A stretch of 64,000 bases of DNA from Branchiostoma floridae (lineage: Eukaryota; Chordata; Leptocardii; Amphioxiformes; Branchiostomatidae): contig NC_049988.1 of the NCBI RefSeq assembly GCF_000003815.2, positions 11,976,521 through 12,040,520 of the forward strand, written 5' to 3'. The translations under genes were made by a program, and so were the position numbers. Numbering within the stretch: position 1 is the stretch's first letter; the number at the start of each line of letters is the position of its first letter. The notes under the pieces are model-generated. The model searched no databases. It saw only the letters and a program-made list of their open reading frames with translations, and was not told the origin of the DNA. Shown in pieces: positions 1 through 13,080 of this stretch.

Positions 1-618
1 ATGATAATTCCCGTGCTGGCACAACACTTACAGCAGTCAGTGATGGACTCCGACAGAGTATAGTTTGCCCTTTGGAAGCCTTTTCCTTATAACATTCTGT
101 AGTGCCACGAAATAGTACTCCAGTTCAGCGGCTAATCAGTGTTTCGCAGCTGCCAAAGCGTTCTTGTATCTTGAGAAGGTATTGAAGGGTCGGAGTCTTA
201 AAAGCTTGGAGGCCACTTGCACTGATGTCTCTTACCACACTTTGTGGGAGATTTTTCTAGGTAATAACATCTGTGTAATGAATGTCCTGTCAGTTGAGTG
301 TGCCTTTGTGACCCTTTAAATTTGTTCCCATCCCTATAGCGGCTTCATGACGCCTCTTAAGCTGCAAGAACTCTAAACCTTGGCAACCGCGATTCACTGA
401 TCACTCACGGATTTAGAGTAGTATATAGAGCTTTGTCTTATTGTTCACATGCAATTACACAGTATTGTGTTTAAGTTTACGGTGCTTGTTTTCTTCGATA
501 TCAACACAGAACATTGATATAGTCATCTCTCAAGGAATGAAATAGGTCATATTTATCATATGAAGATAAAGAATAATAGTGGTTGCACCTTAAGATTTCG
601 TGCACATATATTTTACAT

Positions 619-620
<2 letters not shown>
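1..620. other. Intergenic, no gene recognised
   Basis: No convincing coding sequence is seen. The stretch at about 90-260 (a constant-phase run around ccagttcagcggctaatcag and cagctgccaa) resembles 14130-14250, so both are probably copies of one old dispersed repeat. Confidence 0.5.

Positions 621-623
<3 letters not shown>

Positions 624-693
<70 letters not shown>
624..693. repeat. (TA)n microsatellite
   Basis: About 70 bp of uninterrupted alternating TA, grading into TATG at its right end. This is a simple-sequence repeat with no coding content. Confidence 0.95.
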
Positions 694-701
<8 letters not shown>

Positions 702-1667
702 AATGTGAAAATTGAAGAGATGAATCAAATGTCACTTGTAAGATGTTAAATGACACCTCGGTGTTGCACACTTCGGATGATTCATTAGGCTATCAAAATG
801 AATACATGGGAATACTTAGCAAATATCACATTCATACTATGTCTACAATATGTCACAAAGGTCATCAATAAGAAATAATGGCTCAATCAATCATACATAA
901 TGACGTTAAGAGGCTTAGTGTACTTTTCTTAATATGACCTGAGGCGAAACAATTGCACATTTAAAGGCATTACATACGGTCATATTAATGAAAGAAACAA
1001 ATGCTTGATATTTTACTTGGCACTGGCTAAAGAACAGAGAACATTTTGGCACTTGATATAAGGCATAGACATGTCGTATTAGCATATAAACATCCTGCGT
1101 CGGTTTATTCGCATCATCAATGAAGTAAAACAAAACGTTATATGACCCTTTAGCATACATATACACCAGATACAATGACATTCAGGAGTAATATCATCCG
1201 GAAACTACCAATATACACTCGAGATATAGATAGATGAGTACGGCGTAAGGATATCTATGATCAGCCACAGAAACATGCACAATTCATATAAGCCAGACAC
1301 ATGCGTTTCTTTGGAAAGTTCTACTTCACTGTACTCTCCAAGTAGAGGTTGATGTCTTTTTCTGTCAGCTAACCCAATCAGCTGACGGCATATGAGAAAA
1401 AGGACACTTCACAGAGCTTCCTTTTACAGAGCAATGTCTCAAAAGACGTTAACGCTTATCATCAGAGGCAGGTTCTGTCATTCCAGATGCAGAGAATAGA
1501 TCTAAATTCTGCAACTCCTTCGGCACCTGTAAGTCTACTGTTTAGGAACAGAAAAAGCTTTCGCTCCCCTTTCTTACACTTACAGCATGTCTCCAGGGAG
1601 TTTAGTCAATTTTAGAACTACGCTTGTAAGACGCCGGTACAGGCGTGACTTGTCTGAAGTACGGCCC
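694..1667. other. Intergenic, no gene recognised
   Basis: AT-rich single-copy-looking DNA. The only longer reading frame (minus strand, 915-1181) has no recognisable domain, no splice context and skewed composition, so I do not call it a gene. Confidence 0.5.
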
Positions 1668-2185
1668 GACTTTGAGGCTGCTCATCGACGCTGAAGGAAA
1701 CTCTAAATTCTGCCTTTCGCATTGATAGTTGCGAACTTACAAACAAGCATACAAGTTTAGGTCTGTTAACTGTTTTCGTTATTTGGTTGTCGAATTGGGG
1801 AACCTCCTTTGATAACTGGAATTATCATAGAATAGCTCTATTTGGACTCAGTTGAAGACGACTTTGAGGCTGCTCATCGATACAAGACGCTAAATCAAAC
1901 CCTAAACACTGCCTTTCGTATTGATCGAACTAACAAACAAGCTTACAAATTTACGTATGTGAACTTTTTTCGTTATTTGGTTGTCGAGTTGGGAAACCTC
2001 CTTTAATCCTGTTAATAAGAAGCTTATTTAAAAGGTTATTTACATGCCCGAGGGCTAATTGCAAGTGCATGGCATAAATATAGAAGATATACAAATGACA
2101 ATGAACAGTTATAAACAATATTCTACCATTTAATAACTGGAATTATCATAGAATAGCTCAATTTTGGACTCAGGTGAAGACGTAT
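1668..2185. repeat. Tandem duplication with an insertion in copy 2
   Basis: Copy 1 (about 1668-1858) and copy 2 (about 1861-2182) share the order actttgaggctgctcatcg, tttcgttatttggttgtcga, ggaattatcatagaatagct. Copy 2 carries an extra 121 bp at about 2008-2128 flanked by TTTAAT on both sides, which looks like a target-site duplication. Confidence 0.8.
2008..2128 (-). mobile_element. Short retroelement-tail insertion
   Basis: This 121-bp block is absent from the neighbouring duplicate copy and is flanked by direct TTTAAT. Its reverse complement contains gcaattagccctcgggcatg, the same 20-mer seen at about 59508, where it precedes an AATAAAG-type tail. It is probably a severely 5'-truncated LINE or a SINE. 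Confidence 0.6.
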
Positions 2186-2611
2186 ACATTGTTTAAGAGG
2201 AATTGTTTTTGGAATAGTTCATCATGCATGTAGGTTTCTTGGCCTAGTTCATTCTTGTATAGGGGTGTATTGGGAAAGTTCTTTTTCCGACTGCGATAGC
2301 TGCTATATTTCGTTTGTTACTTATTGCACAGTCCATTATTGCACGGGGAGAGAGATGGAGTGAAATATGCTGTATTTGCTCCTGTAGCCTAAATTAGGCC
2401 TTTTCAGTTCACCAAGAAAACTTTTTGTACTTCTCGTAAGAAACCACTTTCCTTTTTATTGCAGTAACAGAGCTTCTCCTATAAATACAAAGGAAGCTGG
2501 AAGTTGAGGGTGTTAGGTAATATCTACATAGATGAATAGGATATATAGGTCGCTGGAAAAATAGGTCACGTGCTGTACCTCCAGGCCGGCTACCTCTTCT
2601 GATGTCTGTCT

Positions 2612-3210
2612 ATTTGGCCAATTTCTAGTTCTATCAAGCGACCCACATATGGCTTTTGTTAAATGTGATAACAGCTAGTCATTGGTGCCCTGTAGGTTTC
2701 CATTTGGCCAATTTCTAATTTTTTTTCAGCGACCAATGAGTTTTGTAAAGGTAATTGGTGCCCTGTGGTTTTCGATATGGCCAATGTCTATTTTTTTCAG
2801 CGACCAGTGGAGTTTGTTAACGTTAAATGTCATAGGAATTATTACGATATGAGGGACCAACAGTAAGTTAGCGCCACGTGGTTGTCTATTTGGCCGATAT
2901 CTCATTTTTGTCAGCTTCCAATGGCGTTTGGTAAATGTGATAGGAGTTATTACGACATGAGGGACCAACAGTAAGTTAGCGCCACGTGGTTGTCTATTTG
3001 GCCGATATCTCATTTTTTTCAGCTTCCAATGGCGTTTGGTAAATGTCATAGGAATTATTACGATATGAGGGATCAAGAGTAAATTGGCGATGTTGTTTAT
3101 TTGGCCAATTTCTCCTTTTTATTTCAGCAACCCATGGAGTTTGGTAAAGGTGATAGGAGTTATTACGATTACGAATCAACAGTAATTGGCACCCTGTGTT
3201 TGCTCCCAGG
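2612..3210 (+). repeat. Tandem array of exon-like ~107-bp units
   Basis: About six diverged units each contain, in order, a TGGCCAAT-like segment, a pyrimidine tract ending in CAG, a roughly 55-bp core resembling cagtggagtttggtaaaggt followed by ttattacgat, and in several units CAACAGTAAGT. The layout mimics acceptor-exon-donor, but the cores differ by indels and some hold stops. A related sequence occurs as an inverted pair at 28.68-28.92 kb, so the array probably derives from a foldback transposon and not from a gene. Confidence 0.75.
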
Positions 3211-3340
3211 CCAATTACGCCGTCCCACAGTTCCCCCTCGGCTCGTAAATGAAGAAATGAGAAACCTGACAAATGCAGCACAGGCGTTAGGAGAAACACC
3301 AACAGTGCAGCGAGCGAACAGACTGAGTATCTCCGCCTGA
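3101..3340 (+). other. Uncertain ORF at the array edge
   Basis: A 79-codon frame starts inside the last exon-like unit and runs 40 codons past it, ending at a TGA. The C-terminal half (roughly RRPTVPPRLVNEEMRNL onward) is unique in the window. No domain is recognised and no partner exon is identifiable. It could be chance or a fragment of a transposon ORF. Confidence 0.15.
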
Positions 3341-3560
3341 TTACAGTTTCCAAGAAGAAGTCTGCATGGTGTTAGACTTTAGATGGTAGTTTCCACCAAC
3401 TCTTTCGTGTGTCAAACAAGATCTCACTAAAGTTGGCTGTGACTCTACCACCCAGTTTGCGCATGCCCGACTTAGACTCAGATATCGAATAACGAATATG
3501 TCAATATTCCAATCTAGATAGAATAGAAGATGAACAGTATTTTGTAGTAGAATGTAGATT

Positions 3561-4015
3561 GTACAACAAAGACAGAGTCAAAGTTTATAGACTAATGGAA
3601 CTTAAGTTTCCCTGCTGTGACACTTTTCTTCTGATAAATGTAACAGGACATATGATGTCTAGGGCATGCACTGTGATATTTATGGAGCTAAAGAAACCGT
3701 GTACCAAGAAGGGAAATTGAAAATTCCATTTGTAAGAAATGGTTATGACACCATATACACCACGGCGGGTCATTAACCCTTAATTATACAACAAAGACAG
3801 AGCCAAACTTTATAGACTGATGGAACTTAAGTTTCCATACTGTGACCCTTTTTTCTGATAAATGTAACAGGACATATAATGTCTAGGACATGTAGTATGA
3901 TATTTATGGAGCTAAGGGAACCATGTACCAAGAAGGAAATTTGAAAATGCCATGGGTAAGAAATGTGATTAACTAGTGCTAAAGCCACTAACAAATGGCA
4001 CCTCATCTTGAAGGA
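3561..4015. repeat. Tandem duplication, ~227-bp period
   Basis: Two copies (about 3561-3780 and 3787-4015) share acaaagacagag, tggaacttaagtttcc, ataaatgtaacaggacatat and gtaccaagaagg in order. There is no coding content. The two short minus-strand reading frames here are simply the two copies of one repeat. Confidence 0.8.
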
Positions 4016-4515
4016 TTTGTACATTTTGATGCTCCAGTAACAGTGCAATTTATCATGTCAAAGTTACTTGTAGAGGGAGAGATTAAATCACGAAGTTAAA
4101 GTATGTGCACAATTAGATGCTTTATAATTAATGCATAAGTTCATTATGTTCAATTAACCTTATACGCGAGATAGCCGTTTCATACAAATTTAACAGAAGA
4201 CGAATGTAGGAAGAAATCTATATTTCTTTGTATGGTAAAACTTGTATGAGCACCCACGGCGAAACGACCCATCACACCTCACCTTTGCTGCAAGTAGATG
4301 GCACACTGTTAATGATGTGTCCATAACATGGCCTCCTTCGGTCATCACTGACCATAGTAAAATCCTAACTGATATCAGCCCTACAGCATGTGTTCATACA
4401 CTAATGTTTCATAGGCTTTCAAGACAATCCTGGGTATGATTAAGGTTTGGATTTTGTTCCTAACTTTTGAGATGAATGGCGTCTTCCACGTTGTCCGTTG
4501 GCAGAAGTCTTTGTA

Positions 4516-4830
4516 CCTAAAGCTAAGGGCACAACCCGTCGTACGTGCAAATACGTGCTGTCTACATGCCAAAACGTGGGCAATCTTTTTGGATCCATAA
4601 GAGGTAAGTACCGCCTCCGTAGGAACTCGTAGTGAATCCGACGGATTTTGAACCACGCAGACATGCCGTAGAACTTTACGTGCAGGCAAAACTTTGTATG
4701 CCGAGCGTTGACGTACTCCATCCTTGCTCTTGCCAACCGTTCCTCACGTTTTCAGAAATACGTGGCGGATGAGGCCTCCCAAAAGACGTACGGACAAATT
4801 GCACGCACGGCGGGTTGTGCCCTAGGCTTA
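4516..4830. mobile_element. Foldback (MITE-like) element
   Basis: The arm at 4516-4548 (aagggcacaacccgtcgtac) and the arm at about 4797-4830 (gcacgcacggcgggttgtgc) are inverted complements about 240 bp apart. No transposase is visible between them. Overlapping minus-strand frames are by-products of the palindrome. The superfamily cannot be assigned from these arms. Confidence 0.55.
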
Positions 4831-6800
4831 TTAAGAACAAATTGTCACATATGCCAACATCGTGAACAGTCATTTTCCACATGGATGTTGTAAACGATTT
4901 CAGCTAAATTGTGTAAACAACGGTTTCAAAAGTCTATGGAATACGAACACTGACCTATTATTAAATTGATTGTCAGTATTGTTTTTTACACTTAATTTAC
5001 GTAAGGATATTGCGATAAGCGTATCGAAGAAGACCAAAAAATATGATACACGGTGTTAAATCATCTTCCATTTATCATCCATCCAATTGAGGTCACAGCG
5101 AGACCGTCTTTTAGTGAAATGGGGCATTTGCGAATGGATAACTGTGCCAAGTAGCTTATAACACACAGAGAAAGCCATTCCATTTCTTCCCTCATTTCTT
5201 CTCATTGATTATACATTAAGCCTTGCGTAGGTAGAGATATGTAGAGCTATGACACCTTTGCAACTCCTACGGGAGACAGGATGAAAAGGAAGCTACAGGA
5301 TGAAATAGAGATACTGCTAGGGGAACTACTAAAACGATGAATAAAGTAAAAGTAAAGTAGACGTATATATGGCATGAGCTGTATAAATTGGCATGGTGAG
5401 GGGTTATGCATTAATGAATTCGAAGAGTTACAATAAGCTGTGAGTCAAGTCGTGTTTCCATATCATTTTCTACACGTCAACAGTATGTCGTCAGCAACGG
5501 TTGAGACTGTCCCACTTACACTCTTCTACTGCAGGTAATTACATGTATGTAAGACGTTCTCAGAACACCTTTTCCATGTCCCAAATGTGCAAAGGCCCGC
5601 TGATCCTTGTCAGTGGATCAGATAAGCTTTAAAGAAGCTGACACAAATGCGCGGTCTATTAACCATTTCATCAACGACGACATTAGGCAAAAGGGTTGTT
5701 GTTTTAAGAGATCGTAAGGTATTCGTCTACGATGTGTTCTTCTTGACTACTAGTATTATCTTGGTGATCTACCGAATCTCTGAAAAAGACACAATAAGAT
5801 TTCACTCAACTTTTGGGATCTTGAATAAGCATCGCAGTGATTTATTAGGCGATACCTACTCGAGTTTTGGGCCCTACTGCTACGACATGAAGTGATATAT
5901 GAAACTGCGTTTGTTGTGGATACAAATGATGCACTTACAGATAAGTGCACATAGCGGCCTTCGAAGTTTCACGAGTGTGACATAAAAACTATTACTTGCT
6001 GACAGCAGAGGAACAATTTGAAACAGGTGTTTATCACCACGTAAATCGTGCTGAAAGGTATGAACTACATCTACTCGGTTTGGCATAGAGCGGCCACAAT
6101 CAATTAAGAGCGCAAAGGATGTTCCAGATGCATAATCTTTCACTATTTATCTGGATGAAATGCCCGATGGTGGAAATCGTTCAAAGGTCCTGGTTTCTGC
6201 CACTATATATTCACTTAACGATTGGGATTGATGACATGGGGTTCTGTGTGGCCGCTATGACTCAGCTTAAGGGCCTTTTCTCAAGTCTTATTTCCATATC
6301 CATATCTACAGGTCACCTTCAAGTAACGAGCTCAGTCTTCTCTAATGCCTTTGTGAAAGGAGTCCCAAATGGTTTGCCTAACAGCGAATGGTGGAATGCT
6401 TTTAAAAGTTTGGTACTTTTGGAGTAATGTTAGAAGTTGAAGCATAGAAAACGAGTTGAAAAAACACAAACTGGAAAAGGCAAATACTCGTACATGCAGG
6501 TAGTGTTTACCTTCACATGCTCTCTGGTCAAATTACTAGTAATGCTCTGCTTAATCCTAGTCAAACCCATTTATATATACATGGTGACCAGCCTCTCTGG
6601 CTCTGTCCTGGCACTTGCTACACAATGTAATCAAGCAGTACTACTTCAGCAGTAATCACTGTCGTCTGATCCAAGTCATTAGATATTTTCATTTCTTTTG
6701 AACGGTTGACGGAGATAAAAAGAAATAGAAAAAGAAACAATATTTTTCTTTTCCGTGAAGGTAACTGTAATAACGCACTGTTCAAGAGGGAGTACAATTG
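4831..6800. other. Intergenic, no gene recognised
   Basis: Several 60-100 codon frames occur on both strands between 5647 and 6655, but they overlap each other, lack recognisable domains and have no splice context. No RNA gene or clear repeat was seen. Confidence 0.5.
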
Positions 6801-9640
6801 CCACGCATTTTCCCATAGTCATTCATTATGACCAAGGGCTTGTCCTTGGCTTTGCTGTTGCAAATTAAAACATTGATCATTGCCAAGGACAAGCTGCAAC
6901 AAATGTAGAACCAGTTGTTGCCATTCTAGCCTCAAGCTACGCGAAAGTAAGTACCACCGAATTGCAAAAGACACATGGGACGATTTAGATGCGAATAAAG
7001 GTGAAGAAGTTCTAATATGAAGGATGTGATAGACTTGGTTATTTTCGTCGCCAGAGTTGATGGTAACTGATAGCGCCTTAAGGTTTAATAGGGCTTTTGT
7101 CTCCTGGGGTGCGCAGCCTCTTAAGAGCTTTTACTGAATATGACTGGTGTGTCTCCATGGGAACAAAGGCGTTACAGCAAAACAAGAGAGACCTTTAAAA
7201 GCTTTTGACGGTCCAAATGAGATACGATGTGATAAGCCCGGTGAGAGAGATCAAGACAAATAGACTACTTTATATTCATCTGTGTGCATATATGATTCAC
7301 AACGGTTTGCAAGATATGTTGAGAAGTTCAAGGCTGCAAGTTTGGCATTGATCCAAGATATGCCATTTTACGTGACTAGCCGCCATTCTAGCCCCAAGCT
7401 ACATCAAAGAATGTACCACTTAATTGCAAAGGACACATGGGACGATTTAGATGTGCAGAAATGTGCGCTACTCTGAAGGATGTGGTTTCGTCGGAAATGG
7501 TAACCGGTGGAGCCTTAAGGTTTAATGACGCCTTTGTCTCCTGAGGTACGCAGCCTCTTAAGAGCTTCATCGGATGATGACTGGTGTGTAGCCATGCGAA
7601 GCGGACGTTACAGCAGACACGTGAGGCTTTTAAAAGCTTTTAATAGTGGGAAAAGTGTGAGGGTCCCAAAGAGACACGATGTGTTATGGCTGATGAAAAG
7701 ATCGAGACAAATATACTATTATTTATTCACCTGTGTGTATATATGATTTATTAGTAAGGTATGTTGGAAAGTTCAAGGCTGTGGGTTTGTCATTGATCCA
7801 AGATATGCCATTTTACGTGAAATCGTCGTTGACATTGGGGTTTGGTTGAAGGTATTCCATAAGACATTAATTGTCCCGGTTTGCAATCAACAGAACATAT
7901 TAGGTAACGCCTGCTGTGTTTGCATAGGTGTTCAGGTAATGATGAGTAATGCTGTGTTGAAGGTACCTCAGAGAGTAAATCATATCTCCGCTTGCTCTAT
8001 CTTGCAAGGAGGTTCTAGCTGAATGATCTTGTGTTGATTTTTGTCAATAATCCTAAGGACAAGTTAACGTTGCAACAAGTATAGAACCAATTGGCGCCAT
8101 TCTAGCCTCAAGCTACGTCAAAGCATGCTGATTGCAAAGGACACATGGGACGGTTTAGATGCGAATAAAGGTGAAGAAGTTCTACTCTGAAGGATGTGGT
8201 TTCGTCGCCAGAGTTGATGGTAACCGGTGGAGCCTTAAGGTTTAATAAAACTTGTGTCTCCTGAGGTACGCAGCCTCTTAAGATCAACTTCTTCTGATGA
8301 TCCCTGGTCTGTGGCCATGGTACGAAGACATTATAACAAACACGAGAGGCAAGGTCTGTTCTTAGCATTAAGGTCCACTGTGCTGAATAAAGCCTCATCG
8401 TATCTTTTGGAGTTTGTCGGAAACGTAAGGTGATTTGAACATCCAGTTGGTCGTCATTTAGCCTTAGTTTAAGCTACTTCCCAAACGTGAGGTAAACTTG
8501 TGGGCCAAAATGGATTCTTCTTAAACTTGTTTGCATACATGTTACGCCCCGCCATGACCGCATGATTTATTCGTTCTTTTTTATCTGAAGCTTCAACCTG
8601 AGGAATCAGGAATATTTGAAGAGGTATCAAAATGGGGTATCACCTGTTGTGTCTGCGTAGGTGTTCAGGTAATGATGAGTAATGTTCTGTTGAAGGTTCC
8701 TCAGAGAGTGAATCGTATCTTCGCCTGCGCTTCCAATGCAAGGAGGTTCTAACGTATAACCGAATGGTCTTGTGTTGATTTTTGTGACTAATCCTAAGGA
8801 CGAGTGGCAACAGATAAAGAACCAGACGTCGCCATCCTAGCCTCAAGCTACATCAAAGAATGTACCACTTAATTGCAAAGGACACATGGGATGATTTAGA
8901 TGCACAGAAAGGTGCTCTACTCTGAAGGATGCGATTTCGTCGGAAATGGTAACCGGTGGAGCCTTAAGGTTTAATGACGCCTTTGTCTCCTGAGGTACGC
9001 AGCCTCTTAAGAGCTTCTTCTGATGATGACTGGTGTGTAGCCATGCGAATTTTTTCGAAGCAAACGTTACAGCAGATACGAGAGGCTTTTAAAAGCTTTT
9101 AATAGTGGGAAAAGTGTGAGGGTCCCAAAAAGACACAATGTGTTAAGGCTGTGTGTATATATGATTTATTAGTAAGGTATGTTGGAAAGTTCAAGGCTGC
9201 AATTTTGGTATTGATCAAAGATAGGCCATTTTACGTGAAATCGTCGTTGACACTGGGGCTTAGTTGAAGGTACTTCACAAAACATTAATTGTCCCAGTTC
9301 GCCATCAATATAAAATATAACAAGGTATGTCATTAGCCCTAAGGTCCACTGTGCTGAATAAAGCCTCATCGTATATTTTGTAGTTTACCGGAAACGTGAG
9401 GGGATTTGAACATCCAGTTGGTCGCCATTTAGCCTTAGTTTAAGCTACTTCCCAAACGAGAGGTAAACTTGTGGACCAAAATTGATTCTTCTCAAACTTG
9501 TTCGCATACATGTTACAACCCACCATGACCACATGATTTATTCGTTCCTTTTTAATCTTAAGCTTCAACCTGAGGAATTGTAAATGTCGATTCTGAAGAA
9601 GTATCAAAATGGGGTATCACCTCTTGTGTTTGCGTAGGAG
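6800..9640. repeat. Tandem array of a ~720-bp unit
   Basis: The marker ccttaaggtttaat, followed by a gtctcctgaggtacgcagcc-like block and cagcctcttaaga, recurs at about 7075, 7510, 8230 and 8958. The last three spacings are about 720 bp and the first about 435 bp. Flanking blocks such as the caaaggacacatgggacgat region and gaacatccagttggtcg recur with the same order. Short minus-strand frames (LRGCVPQET-type) are repeated with the unit and decay between copies, so I regard them as repeat shadows. Confidence 0.85.
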
Positions 9641-11560
9641 ACGTGAGTTTCCGAATCCCGTCCACCGTTGTGACATGGCAAGTCAGATTTTACTGAACTC
9701 CAGTTATGATATAAATTTAGTATCCGAAACTGTGAATGTTCGGTTTCTTAATGGAAATTGACGTCATTAAGCACGTTGATGCTTGTGTTTATTGGATTAC
9801 TCGCCCACTCTGTTTTAAGCTTCATATGTCGAGCCTTATCCTTTACAGACATGGGATCAAGGAAACTAGGGCATGCACCTGATACCTCTAAAAGCTATCA
9901 AGCCTTCAAAGGATGTGTGACAGTTTCATGAAAATGCGTCTTCTAAGATCTGTTGAAACGGACTCAGTTGTTTGATGTTGTAGGGCTCATTTTCTTAGAT
10001 GTAACCTTTAGGTGTAACCCATAATACGTCCATGGTGAATCAAGTAGGATTCTTAACATGTGATAACATGATCGGCTGGATAGATAAAAGTTCTAAATTG
10101 GAACGATGCGGCTCCAGATGTCTTACTTAGGGACGAATGCGGGGGGATAAATGAGGAATAAGGCCACCATATAACGTGAAAACGTGATCGTTTGAAATGA
10201 ATATATACCTGTAAAATCAAGAGAAGCTTCAGTTTACACCAAAATGGCGCATAGCAATGATTTCCCCGGACAATTGAAAAGCTGATACAATTCTGAACCC
10301 TGAAATTGAACGATGCTTGAAATGGTGCATTTTTTCACGTTTCTAGTGTTATGCTTCTTTGTATCTTCTTAGTGCCGGTTTCAATTTCCTTTTCATTCTA
10401 CTGATATGGTTCACTCCCCATGGTGTTGATTGAATCAGCGATATATGGCGCGTTTTACTGAACACAACGTTATCTGTCACAAGCTATTAATAGATGTGAA
10501 TAAAACGTGAAGTGGTGACCGTTACAGCATCGTTCTTCAGCTAACCCGGCGTATCCGCGATGGACATTCTGTTGCAGCCTCCTGAACAAATCAAGAATTT
10601 AGCTCGGCCGAATTGTCAGCGAGCTCCAAATGGGCATTTTCGGCGGAGTATGACAGGCGTTTTGGCGATTACGCGGGCTTCGGACGATTTTAGTAGCTCG
10701 GTCGTCGTTCGCAGGGCACTTCCAGCTGCGCTTAGATTCAGCGAGGCCTCGATTTTGGAACTTTTTATGAGATTTTGGATTGGTCTATCGCAAAATGTTT
10801 TAAGGGTGCCAGTCCATCCCACTCATGCCCTCCATGTTTCCCAAAACTCAGAAGTTTAAGTTGATCAAAATATTAGAGTCGATTCTTACTTCCTCCATGT
10901 CCAAGAGATGCTACCATCCCTTGGGGATATATAACCACTAATGTTGGATAGACGTCGCCCGAGCTCCGTCGAATTTGCAAAAGGAGCATATTTTCAGCCG
11001 ATGCTCGAGCGATGTTGAAATTCGACAAGCTCTGACCAATCTACAAATTCGGCCGGCGTTCGCATGAATTGTAAAGCCGGCTTGAACAGCCATTGCAGGA
11101 CGCCTGTCTCCGCACTCTACGGTCGCTTTTGTACGAGGACCCCCCATTGTGATTCACATGATTACTGTACAGTTGTGCAGTTGTCGTTTCCGTCCCATAT
11201 CCCTATGATGCCAGTTTGAGCACTCTGAGCCACTCTCGTATATACCTTAAGCTCGGTCCTCTCTCCAAGATGGAAGCTTTTAAGTCGTGATATTTTTGAA
11301 AGGCAGCCAATAAGTCCACATAGATCTTGGCATCATCCGTAACGCTCGGTATAGTAGCTGTCACAGATACAAGGTTTTGCACAGTACAAAGATAAAAGAA
11401 CGACCGATCTTGTTCTTTTATTCTTTGAAGAGTCAACTGCGTTAGATACATATCACACAGACTGTGAATGCATGAGCGACCAAGAAGCTTTTCAAAAGCT
11501 CCTTGGAGCGACTAAAACTCTAGAGCTTCGAAAACGTTGCTTCTTGTGAAATATAGCCTC
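9641..11560. other. Intergenic with a GC-richer patch
   Basis: No gene is recognised. The part from 10550 to 11150 is noticeably richer in CG dinucleotides than its surroundings and holds several motifs resembling one another (gagctc, aattcggccg). A minus-strand frame at 11203-11451 (82 codons, predicted mostly helical) has no recognised homology. Confidence 0.4.
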
Positions 11561-11561
11561 G

Positions 11562-11957
11562 CTTCATCATCATCATCATCGTCGCGGGCTACTTGCCTGG
11601 ACCAGGTCCACTCTCTCCTTCCAAACGTCTCTGTCCCCCATAGCGTTCTCTAAGTCCTCAACCCGCAACCCTACATCACGAGCAAGCTGGTCTATGTATG
11701 TTAGTCGAGGTCGCCCAGCATGTGCATACCCGTGTGTTGGCTTTCACAGAATGAGTTCACTAGCAAGCTCAGCTTTGTTCCTAAAACAATGACCGGCAAA
11801 TCTGGTCCTACGCTCCCTGATGATGGTTGATATGGCGGGAATATTGCCATACAACTGTTCTTTGGTAGGATGTTGTTTCCATGACTTATTAAGCACGGCC
11901 CTCAGCATACGCGTGTAAGTACCATCAAGCTTGTTTTCTAGCTTCCTAGTTAATGTC
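11562..11957 (-). mobile_element. Degenerate LINE ORF2 C-terminal fragment (RTE-like)
   Basis: The minus-strand translation runs through LDGTYTRMLRAVLNKSW, then FAGHCFRNKAELASEL, and GRPRLTYIDQLARDVGL, ending near ENAMGDRDVWKERV. This is the C-terminal tail found after the reverse transcriptase in many RTE-like or related non-LTR elements. A TGA interrupts it where a Trp is expected (after SELIL), and the element ends in a (GATGAT)n-like tail at 11565-11580. It is inactive and 5'-truncated. Family placement rests on sequence resemblance only. Confidence 0.8.
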
Positions 11958-12840
11958 CTCGCTTACATGACAAATACATACCGCCTGACGCCTAGTAGTG
12001 AAAGGTTGAACAGAATATATCGCTGATTGGGGCAAATTGCAGAAAGGTCTTGACTCTGTATTTTTACAAATTGCAGTAATGCATGAAGGGCAGCAGTGGA
12101 GCAGGGAAGGTCAGGCTTCATTTGATTCGTCGTCTCCGTTTCCAACGTTACGCGCACATTACGTCATGTTTCAAACATGAGTTCTCTTCTGATGGCACGA
12201 AAAATGCCATGGCTAACTCGCTTTTTTCAAAACGAATGAATTTACGACAGAATGTTGGATAGTGAGGTTCCAGAAGTAACCACTCTTGTACCTCTATGGA
12301 ATAACATTTTGGCAATGATTTACCGACCGACAAAAATCGCTTCTGCAGCGAAAATCCGAATCGACCCGCATGTAAGTCATGGGCTTGTGACTTTAATACT
12401 CTCACAAAGCCATGGTCATTCGTCTACCAGGAATAGAAACGATATTTCAAGGCGCCAACATTTTCAATGATTAAACCCATATTTCCCACCACATTGTCGA
12501 GTAGGCGTATGGTATCTAGTCATTCCTAGATGGATTAAGGATTAGTTTGTGCTTCTAGACTGTGTTTTGGTTATGGCCACTTTGGTGCGTCTAACTATGT
12601 ATGCCTTTGCCACAAGCGGAAGAGAAGGCTTAAAGGCTATGTTACCCCTTTTACCAACAAGCGTATCTAAATCTCCTCGGAATAAACGAGCTTTACGTGT
12701 GGTTTGATAACGATAGCCTGCATGAATTTTCCTTTCACTGTCAAGTCCAAACTATATCTTCAACAAGACCAGGATTGTGCTCCTATTTCGGTAACTTCAC
12801 TAACGTTATATAACAGTACACGTGCGTTTATATATAATGG
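11958..12840. other. Intergenic, no gene recognised
   Basis: Short frames on both strands between 11963 and 12470 overlap each other and show no domain. No repeat is obvious. Confidence 0.4.
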
Positions 12841-13080
12841 TTCGGCGAGAAACTACAATTGGACGTAAAAGACTTGCTGAAAGAAGATTATCATGGCAGT
12901 ATGTCAAAACTATCACACAAACCCATGGGATGCTAAAGAACTATTGGAGACACAGCAATTGACTATGATAAGCTACCTGGAATTCATCATGTTATGTGAA
13001 TGGGGAGGGAAATAATATGGATGTATGCCAAGTTTAATGTCAGCAGATGTAAGACAAAACACTGCAGGGTGTCAAAATTC

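Noticed and set aside
4381-4893. Overlapping frames of up to 102 codons on both strands
   Set aside because: They fall in an inverted-repeat element. Frames on both strands and in several phases are expected from such a palindrome.
8108-8398. 96-codon minus-strand frame as a gene
   Set aside because: It lies in a tandem repeat, and equivalent frames in the other units carry stops and indels.
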